From positions 6,932 through 19,175 of the forward strand of contig BDDC01001869.1 in the NCBI GenBank assembly GCA_001662425.1: a stretch of DNA of 12,244 nt, read 5' to 3'. This DNA is from Chlamydomonas sphaeroides (lineage: Eukaryota > Chlorophyta > Chlorophyceae > Chlamydomonadales > Chlamydomonadaceae). Positions 1 to 7,330 of the stretch are shown piece by piece. Below the pieces are notes generated by a model. The model was not told the DNA's origin. It searched no databases and worked only from the letters and a program-made list of their open reading frames with translations. Positions within the stretch are counted from its first letter, which is position 1. The number at the start of each line of letters is the position of its first letter. The position numbers and the translations under genes are program-made.

Positions 1-66
1 CCAGCCGCTGGAAGTGGCGTGACTTCTTTACTATGCTAAGCTCATGCTCCAGTTAGCATTGTAGTA

Positions 67-3014
67 TCAGCGCACTGTAGAACCATGCCGCACCTGCGCG
101 GTGCTGAGGTGGCGCTGGCCCTGGCCCAGCCGCTTCACCAGGTCCAGCAGTGCCGCCACGCTGACGCCCACCTGAGGGGGCGGACGACACTCATCGGCAT
201 CAGCCATGCCCCATACCCATGCTGCCATGCAGAGAAGCCCCCAAAGGACATGGGGTGTGCTGGCACGGACACAAGTTGAGGTGGGGGCCCCCATTCCGGG
301 GGGACGCAGGCCACGCTGCCGCCACGCTGGCAGTGGGATGCAGGCCCGTCGGCAGCTGCATGCGAGTTGAGTGCAGCTGCGGCAGAGGATGAGGATGAGG
401 ATGCATGCTCATCCTCTGCAGCAGCTGCGGCCTGCTCAACGCCGTCGCATCACCTGTAGGGTCTTGTTGGTCTCGCCGGAGACCTTGGGGCCCGGCGGCG
501 GCTGCGCTGACGCCTCGCCGGCTCCCGCGGCCGCGGCATTTCCACAGCTCCGCAGCAGCGCCGCCAGCGGCGAGCTGGCGTCGGCGTCGCCGCCGCCAGC
601 ATCGCCGCCGCCCGACTCGGCGGCGGCGCCTGCCCGGAAGGAGCGCTGGCGGCCGAGCAGCGCACGCGCCGACGGCGACGCCGCAATCGACTTCGCGGAT
701 GGCCGGCCCCGCAACGGCGACGGCACGGCGTCGGCGCCGTCGCTGTCGGCGTCGGCGTCAACGTCGCTGGCGTCGCTGATGGCGTCGACGTCGACGTCGC
801 CGTTGGCCCAAGTGAGTTGCCGCCCGTCACCCGCGGCGGCGCCGTCGTCGTCGGCGGCGGCGCGCCGTGCGGTGGTTGGGCGCTTGAGCGCTGAGAGATC
901 CAACCGCGGCACGCCTGGCGGTGGCTGGCCGTCGGCGCCGAACGGCGAGTTGGCGGCGCGCGCCGCCGCTGCTGCGGCCGCCGCCGCCCGCAACGCCTCC
1001 GCCTGCGCTGCGCGGTAGAGTTGCTGCGGCGGCGCGAACATCACCGGCGCCGGGCCCCGCGCCGCGGCGGCGCCTGGCGGCGCCGTCATGGGCCTCGTCG
1101 GCGACACGCCGCGTGCGCTGGCCCTTGGCGATGCCGCTCCGACGGCACCGTTGGCTGCAGCAGCCCGGCTGCCGTCGGCGGTGGCGTTCGTGCCCAGCCA
1201 GCTGTTCATGCCACGCCAGCTGACGGCGCCGCCGCCCGCGTCGGCATTGGCGGCGCCGCCGTCGTTGTTGGCGCCGCCGCCGTCCAGCTCAGCGGCGGCG
1301 ATGCCCAAGGGCAGGTGTGAGAAGACGGCGGAGCCGCTGTTGCCGCCACCACTGGCGCCGCCAACGGAACGGTGGCTGTATCGCGGGCTAGGCCGCGGGC
1401 TGGGCCGGGGCGACCGAGGGCTCGCCCAGCCGCTGCCGTCGCCGCCGGCCCCCGGCCAGGTGCTGCCGGCCACCTCCGCCGCCGCCGCCGCCGCCGCGCT
1501 GTTTCGAGCGCCGATCGCTGCCGCCAGCCGCCCGATCGCCGCCATCGCCGCCGCCGCCGGCTCCGCTGTGTCGGCCGACGCCGACGGCGGCCGGTACGAC
1601 AGGTTGCTTGGCACCGAGGGCCGCGGGCTGCATGCCGCAGGGGAAACCGACATCGCCATCGCCGCCGCGGCGACGTGTGCGGCCGGGCCCGAGGCGTGCC
1701 GTGGCGACGCCGCAGGGCTGCCGTGCAGCGCCGCGGCCGCCGACGCCGGGCGCGCAAAGGGCGTGCCGAGCATGCCGCTCGCAATCAGGCCGTACGCCGC
1801 TGCAGGCCGCGACGGCTGGGCAGCCATGCCGAGGGAGCTGCCGCGGCCGCAGAGGCCTGGGTTGCTCCGCGCGCTCAAGGGCCCGGCCGCTGGGTGCGGC
1901 GCCGGAGCGCCAGCGCCGTCGGGCGCCGCTGTGGCGCCGATGCTCCGCCGGACGGGGCTGCTGTGGGGCCGGCCTCGTGGCGTGGTGGGCGCTGACCTGG
2001 GGGAAGGAGGCGGCAGGGGATTTCGGGGTAGGCAAGGGTGGGCGGGAGCGAGGGAGCGGCACCAGCGCGCGTCGGGCGCTGCTCCAAGCACGGCGCATCG
2101 GCACGGGCCGCCTGCTGCGGCCCATGACCACGAACACGACCGTGGCGAGGGGCGTGCTGTGGCCGCAGGCCGGCCCTGGCGAGGGACACCTGTCGCGCGC
2201 AGGTGCTGGGGCGGCAGCGCGACTGCTTTTCTGGAGCAGCGGCCGTGGCGTGTGGGAACTGTGCACGTGGGCAGTGCGGCTGCTGCGCGGACGGGGGAGC
2301 GCGAGTGGGAGCCGCGGTGCCGAACCTTGGCGTGCGCATGAAGCTAGCGGGGATGGTGGCGTAGGAGGGCGGCTGCAGGTTGGAGGCGCCGTGTCGCCGC
2401 GGCGTGCCCGGCGCGGGCTCGGCCGCCGTCGAGCCTGGCAGGGCGATGCAGCAGTGCGGAGCAGCAGCGTTGTGGGGCATGTCTGGAGCGTTCTTGGGAA
2501 CCCACGCGCGGCTGCGCTCGCAACCACGCGGCGCGTCGTTGGGGAAAGAGGACAGCCGCACCTGCGCCGCCGCCGCCGGCACCGGCAGGGACCCGCTGCT
2601 GCTGTTGCTCCTGCTGCTGGTTTGGTGCGTTGGCAGCTGTCGAGGCCGCCGCGATGCTCCAGCCGCGGACCTGCATCGACTGAGCGGGGCGTGCGAGGAG
2701 GGGCGGTGCGGTTGGCGGACTGTGGGCGGGGACGTCAAGCATTGGGCTAGGCGCCGCGCGCAGCCGCGTGCATGGCGCACACATACCTGCAGCGCTCCTG
2801 TGTGGGCGGAAGTGGCGCCGGGGCCCGCAGCATACGGCGCGGCACTCAACGACCGGCTGGCTCGGAAGCTGCCGTTGCTGCGGGCAGAGTTTGACCGGCC
2901 CAGGGCAGCCGCGCGCGAGCGCTTCATAGCATCCGCAGCGGCTCGCTCCACATCGACACGGAACAGCTTCCCTAGTGTGTGCGAGTAAGTGACGCTGTCG
3001 TCGCCGGCGGTCAT
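67..3014 (-). CDS. Low-complexity Ala/Ser/Pro-rich protein of unknown function, four exons
   Basis: I do not recognise this gene. The model on the minus strand is: exon 1 3014-2787, exon 2 2636-2326, exon 3 1996-454, exon 4 171-67. All phases agree and give about 728 residues. The start is the first in-frame ATG, with an in-frame TAA about 100 bases upstream. Donors are CAG|GTATGT (2786), AAG|GTTCGG (2325, weak) and CAG|GTGATG (453). Acceptors are GACAG (2637), CCCCCAG (1997) and CCCCTCAG (172). The protein has an N-terminal part with charged residues (LFRVDVERAAADAMKRSR), Ser/Arg-rich stretches, Ser-Pro repeats (RPSPRPSPRYS), poly-Ala runs, an acidic Asp/Ala/Val stretch near the end of exon 3, and a short hydrophobic-charged C-terminus (VAALLDLVKRLGQ). 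No signal peptide or membrane segment is seen. Exon 3 is the most secure. The exon 2/3 junction is the weakest, because the frame stays open through the proposed intron. It could be a regulatory or scaffold protein, but that is a guess. Confidence 0.6.
172..453 (-). other. Last intron of the low-complexity gene, with a large hairpin
   Basis: This 282-base intron is inferred from a phase-0 donor (CTACAG|GTGATG) and a phase-0 acceptor (CCCCTCAG|GTGGGC). If it is not spliced, the protein ends four codons later (VMRRR, stop at 436-438) and loses the LLDLVKRLGQ tail. The tail uses G/C third positions, which favours splicing. The intron holds the inverted repeat at 373-428. Confidence 0.5.
373..428. 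repeat. Inverted repeat, 21-base arms with one mismatch
   Basis: The arms at 373-393 and 408-428 are reverse complements except for one base, separated by a 14-base spacer made of GATGAGG-like repeats. The inner part (GCAGAGGATGAG against CTCATCCTCTGC) is perfect for 12 bases. It would form a stable hairpin in the pre-mRNA. It lies close to the proposed donor site (453), on the intron side. Confidence 0.85.
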
Positions 3015-3097
3015 GTCTGCTGGCGCGGCAACTGGCCGTAGAGGCAAGCACGGGAGTGACGGGCTGCCGCTTGGCGGGTCAGCCCGCCGCTGCGCAT
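3011..3097 (-). other. Upstream ORF overlapping the start of the low-complexity gene
   Basis: On the minus strand an ATG at 3097 opens a 28-codon frame whose TGA stop (3013-3011) overlaps the main ATG (3014-3012) as ATGA. If the transcript begins upstream of 3097, ribosomes would meet this frame first and could reach the main start only by leaky scanning or by reinitiation at the overlap. The transcription start is not known, so this is only a candidate. Confidence 0.4.
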
Positions 3098-4440
3098 GCC
3101 GACGGCGCCACGCTTAAAAAGGTTGTCGCTTCTCGCTGTTATGAATAAACATACTGCCATGTTGGCTGGTTGGCGTCCTGAAGTACGCGCATGCGCGTCG
3201 CATGCAGAGTCCACACAGTAACACACGTTTCAGTCAGTCGCAGCTGTGAGAATTGCGTGTCGTGGCAGGTTCACAGTGAGCGTAGGCAACTCGGATGAGG
3301 GCACGAAGGCATATATTGTTGTTGGTCGGCCGACGAGCAAGGCGCGCTCAGCTATAGAGGACGTATGCACCTGCATGCATGGCATACGACGCGGCTTACT
3401 TGTCGCTGGACGGCACGTAACCCCACTCATACGCACACACACACCATCGCCCCCCACTTTCCCCGCCCTCCCCCCTCGGACGTGCGCACCCTTAGCCGAC
3501 AATCCATTAGAGCAAACGAACGCATGATGTGCGATGACTTGCATTGGTAACGTCCTATACTCCAGAAATGCATACGTCGCCCAGCAGTAGCCCGGGTGGC
3601 GCGGAGCGCCCCCACACGTCCATGATTGGCGATGCCGACCCGGGTGCCCGAGGTCTTGCTGCGCAGGAGCGCCGGACAGCATGCTGTTCCTTTGCGAGCT
3701 CGGCTGGTGCCGAAGCAGAGCCCCGCGCTGAAGTCCGGTTGGCGAGCGTCATTGCAGCTACGACTTCCAAAAGAAGGATGAGGCCTGCGGGCGCAAATTT
3801 TGGCACGTGATCGCCGGATATCGAGTGCTGCCTTCGCGTCATTCGCTTTTTCTCTGACCACGCCGCCGCTCAAGGGTCGGGCAGCGTGGCCAGCGGTCTG
3901 CGGGTGTCATCCAACGGGCAAGTTCCCCTGTAGGTCACTTGTGGCTAGTCACTGGGCAGTACGTGAGACCCACTGAGGCGCCAGGCGACACGGCAAGCTG
4001 ACGTCACGAGCACAGGGGAGACACGTGCTTGCCGCGCCGTCCCATCTTGTCAAGGGTCATTGTTGTAGCGAATGTTCGTGCAGCGTCAGGTCTGGTAGGT
4101 GCGCGAAAGCCGCCTGGGCGCTAGGCGCGCACAGCACCACCGTACAACACCACAGACAAGGCACTGCCAGGTTCCCGCCGCGTCCCCACTAACCGCGCAG
4201 CCTGCAAGTGTGCGACGCTTCCATTCTACACGGCCATTCAAGGATGCCCGCTAACCGGTCGGGTTGCTGAGCACCTGGGGTGCCAGAGCGGTTGTTGCAA
4301 GGTGGTCTCTGCTCCTCTCCTAGCATCCTTCTGGTTGTGATTGGAACACCACAGACCTCACCAGGAGTGGGGTTGGGATCGCTGCCTTGGCGCCGCCACG
4401 AGCCAGAAACCAGATCCGAAGCCGGAGATGCCAACGAAAT
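3098..4440. other. Intergenic region without a convincing gene
   Basis: This stretch lies between the 5' end of the low-complexity gene and the presumed poly(A) site of the carrier gene. Both flanking genes are on the minus strand. Short frames on both strands here lack the strong G/C third-position bias of the real genes nearby. The only small features are an 11-base CA run at 3434-3444 followed by a C-rich tract. The promoter of the low-complexity gene should lie in the first few hundred bases, but I see no clear TATA box. Confidence 0.6.
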
Positions 4441-4443
4441 GCA

Positions 4444-4448
4444 TTACA
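4444..4448 (-). terminator. TGTAA poly(A) signal of the carrier gene
   Basis: TTACA on the plus strand is TGTAA on the gene strand. It is the only such site seen within about 600 bases after the carrier stop codon. TGTAA is the standard poly(A) signal of Chlamydomonas nuclear genes, and a 3' UTR of about 0.6 kb is normal there. Confidence 0.6.
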
Positions 4449-4848
4449 TAGGCGCCTGGCGCGCCCTGCCGCTCCCCGACGCAGCTGCGCTCCAGCGGCA
4501 AAATCTGGGGGCGAGCCAGCCTCGAATGAAACTCTCATAGAACCAACGATCGCGCTATGTACGATCCTGCCTGCCTCATCCTCAACACTCCACAGCACTG
4601 AACCCTTCACCGTACCATGCTCGCTCGACGACTCGATCCATTCCTGGGCTCACACAGGCCCATCAGGGCCTGCCCCTGTCGACGCACACGAATGCCGGCG
4701 CAGTGAATTGTCCGGCAGTAACCTCGCGGCGCACTTCCCGCTGAACACACTCCATCTTTCTAGCAAGACCAGTGCCATACACACAGCGCGTGGCGAACCT
4801 TGTCGGCATTCTATTTGTCACATAAAGAGCCTGTGGGGACCCAAAACC

Positions 4849-4872
4849 GCGGCCGCACACGAATGCGGCCGC
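4849..4872. repeat. Short GC-rich hairpin in the carrier 3' UTR
   Basis: Nine-base arms (4849-4857 and 4864-4872) are perfect inverted copies with a six-base loop. Each arm contains the eight-base palindrome GCGGCCGC. It falls inside the predicted 3' UTR of the carrier gene, so it would be a hairpin in that mRNA. Confidence 0.7.
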
Positions 4873-5044
4873 CAGCCCCTTGCCGCGGTTAGCACTGCTA
4901 TCCTCCTTCAAGGGTCCATGTGTCATGGGTCCACCATACCTCCGCCCCCTAAATACTCTACCCCTACGAACCTGCTGTCATATTGTCAAGCTTTATGCCC
5001 GCCCACAACACGCCTCTCACAGCGCAACACGGTACGACATTAGC

Positions 5045-6773
5045 TTACGACGAGCCAGCAGCGGGCGTGGCGGGGCCGACGACACCGCCGTAGACGTGCT
5101 GGATGTTCTCCTGGTACCACTTGATGCCCTGGCGAGCACCCTCCACGGCCAGGAAGATGCCGGCGTTGACGGGGATGGCGCGGTACATGGCCGCGGAGAA
5201 GCCGCGCCACAGGCCGGCCTGGCCCTCGCTCTTGATAACCTGCCGCACGCAGTCCACGGTGTTGCTGTACTGCGGCTTGGCCAGGTTGTCGGCCTGGGGG
5301 TAAGCAGGGAGGGAGGAGCGACGCGTCAACACCAAGCAATGAGGAGCAGGGAGGAGCAGGGAGGAGCAGCGCAGCAATGAGGAGCAGGGAGGAGCAGCGC
5401 AGCACCCTGCTTCACACCGAAAGCTGACTGCCAGCAACGGCCTCTATCGCAGCGCCCGCTCCTCCAGCTCCCCTCCCAGTACTGCCCCGCTCCCACCTGC
5501 AGCTTGGACTTGATGGTGTCGATGGGGAACATGGAGCCCCACAGGCCGAAGCCCGCCACCACGCCCGCCGCCATGACCTGCAAGTAGTTCAGGTCTGCCT
5601 TGGTGTGCACGCCCGGGCCGGCGTTGGCCAGGAAGTGGTTGACCGTGGCCTCGTAGCCAAGGAAGAACCACGCGTAGCCCTGGGTAGGCGCAGGCAAGGG
5701 GTGAGGAGGGACACGGTCAGCAGAAATGCGCAGGTCTTCTAGTTGTGGCACCATGGTGTCAATCGTGGGAAGCGCGCCACCCGTCGGCTCACCTGCATGT
5801 CACGCACGAGCGTCGAGGTGAAGCCGCGGTACAGGCCCTTGATGCCGTGCTTGGACAGGACCTGCTTGAAGCAATCAACGCTGCCCTTGTAGAACACCTC
5901 CGCCGAGGAGGAGGCGGCCGAGGTGGCCGAGCCAGTGATGGTAGTGGCCAGGGCGGCCTTGCGCTGAGGAGGGAGGAGCAGGGGCGGACAGGAGCGTCAG
6001 AACGGCTCTGGAAGTGCATGTGGGTCGCGCACAGGCCAAGCACAAAGCTGCGTACGGCACGTAGGGACTGAGCAGGACAACTCATGCATTCGTTGGATGT
6101 GGGTCGGGGACAGGCCACGTGCGTTGCAGCGCACAGCATGATGGGCGGGCGCAAGGTCCCCTTACCTGCATCTGCATCTTGGTGCGGACCAGCTCCATGG
6201 GGGTGGAGATCACCGCGCCGGCGGCACCGGCAGCGGCGCCCGAGATCAGCACGTTGGCGTGCGAGAAGTTGGAGTAGTGGTCGTCACCCTCGAGCTCGTG
6301 GCGGACCTTGGAGAAGACGGGGAAGTGGATGCCCAGCAGGACCATGTTGCCAATGAGCGGCGCAACGGTGCCCTTGTAGAACGACAGGGGGCCCTCGTTC
6401 CGGATCATCTTACGAATGCAGTCCATCGAGTCCTTGTACACCTCATTCGGCGGCAGCTTGGCGGCGGCCGCTGTGCCCGCGCCGAGCACCTGAAGGCGGA
6501 CCTTGATGGTGTCGAACGGCTGGCCGATCTGGGGGTGAGGGAGGGGGAAAGACAGGGTACCAACGGCATGCACGGCGTCAATGAATGCGCAAGGACTGGT
6601 CAACGCGCCTGTAAGCAGGGTTTCCGCAGCACAATAACCGCGAGCCAACTCACCATGACGCGAGCCACACCGCCGGAGACACCAGGCAGGATGTCCAGGA
6701 TGCGCTTGTGGACGGTCGGCGTGTGCTCGACCTCCATCAGAGTGTCATTGAAAACGCTGGGGTCGGACGACAT
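5045..6773 (-). CDS. CCP1/CCP2: Mitochondrial carrier family protein, CCP1/CCP2 (LIP-36) type
   Basis: Complete gene for a 361-residue solute carrier. Exons on the minus strand are 6773-6654, 6528-6166, 5963-5793, 5679-5497 and 5293-5045. All junctions are GT-AG, phase 0, and the lengths sum exactly. All three carrier repeats keep the family signature Px[DE]xx[KR]x[KR]: QPFDTIKVR (P44), TPMELVRTK (P150) and FPIDTIKSK (P270). Each closes the first helix of a repeat, so six membrane helices are expected. There is no cleavable presequence, as is usual for the family. The sequence fits the low-CO2-induced CCP1/CCP2 proteins of Chlamydomonas (about 358 residues). These were first assigned to the chloroplast envelope and later seen in mitochondria as fluorescent fusions. 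Their substrate is not established. The gene is head-to-head with an LCIB-family gene, which supports the name. I cannot choose between CCP1 and CCP2. Confidence 0.93.
5294..5496 (-). repeat. Carrier intron 4, filled with GAGGAGCAGG repeats
   Basis: Between 5336 and 5404 the plus strand carries GAGGAGCAGG in tandem. A 24-base unit at 5336-5359 recurs exactly at 5374-5397, and a 17-base unit at 5360-5376 recurs at 5388-5404. On the gene strand this is a run of CTGCTCCTCC, so it extends the pyrimidine tract before the CCCCCAG acceptor. A related GGAGGAGCAG sequence precedes the acceptor of intron 2 (5967-5982). Confidence 0.8.
6018..6117. repeat. Direct repeat pair inside carrier intron 2
   Basis: Two 21-base copies at 6018-6038 and 6097-6117 share ATGTGGGTCG and ACAGGCCA and differ only in the middle, spaced 79 bases apart. 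They lie wholly within the intron (5964-6165) and look like an old local duplication. Confidence 0.7.
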
Positions 6774-7330
6774 CTTTGCTGGACTGGCGAGAACACGAGC
6801 CTGCAAGCAGTGAAACGCGAACTTGTCAGAAGCCGCGACGCAAGGCTCTGGCAGCTTCGTGGCGCGGCTTGTGCAGCAGGAAGTGAAAAGCTGAAGACAT
6901 GCAGAGCGACACAGCCTCGGTGCTGACTGCCGATTACAGACAATCGCAATCGGTCGCGGAGCGTAGGTGGCTTCCCAAGCTGAAACAAGCTCAATTTGCT
7001 GGCTTGCTCGCGGTCGGTGAAGAAGCGTAGGAACGCACCTGTCAAGGCTGGCGTATCGCAAGTGTAGTGCGAGAGGATGCTGTTCCCTGGCCAGGACAGC
7101 GTATGACGTTAGGAGAACATGCACGACCTGTTTGCGACAGGCGGGTTAAATTGGCAGCACCGCCGATGGGTGGTAGTAGTACGTGGCGACGTAGGTCCGC
7201 GCGTCAGACTCAACCAACACGGCGCCGGAAACTCGGATTCCGCGCGACTGATACTTGAGCGCTGCTTCTCCTTACATCCGCACACACATTCAACATCACT
7301 TGTGCCGAAACTCAATAACTACAGTTGAAA
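6774..7330. promoter_or_regulatory. Divergent promoter region between the CCP and LCI genes
   Basis: The 557 bases between the two start codons must hold both promoters and both leaders. No TATA box is clear. Two copies of GAAACTC, at 7228-7234 and 7307-7313, fit the reverse complement of GANTTNC, the enhancer consensus reported for the low-CO2-induced CAH1 gene of Chlamydomonas. The second copy is only 17 bases before the LCI start codon, so it may be in the leader. A five-fixed-base motif is expected by chance about once per 500 bases, so this is weak. Shared induction by low CO2 through CCM1/CIA5 is expected from the families. Confidence 0.55.
6801..7038 (-). other. Probable 5' UTR intron of the carrier gene
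   Basis: Upstream of the carrier ATG the minus strand has a consensus donor (GACAG|GTGCGT at 7038) and an acceptor after a pyrimidine-leaning stretch (CACTGCTTGCAG, ending 6801). This implies a 238-base intron in the leader, leaving 27 untranslated bases in the coding exon. It would place the transcription start above 7039 and leave under 300 bases for the shared promoter. This rests on splice-site sequence alone. Confidence 0.5.

Noticed and set aside
1088..2341. Long plus-strand open frame (417 codons) across the low-complexity gene
   Set aside because: It is the antisense of a GC-rich Ala-coding exon, where stops are rare on both strands. The minus strand has matching splice sites, start and stop.
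3434..3444. CA microsatellite
   Set aside because: Only 11 bases long, too short to report as a repeat feature of its own.
3544..3842. Overlapping short frames on both strands in the intergenic region
   Set aside because: Their codons lack the G/C third-position bias of neighbouring genes and there is no recognisable motif.
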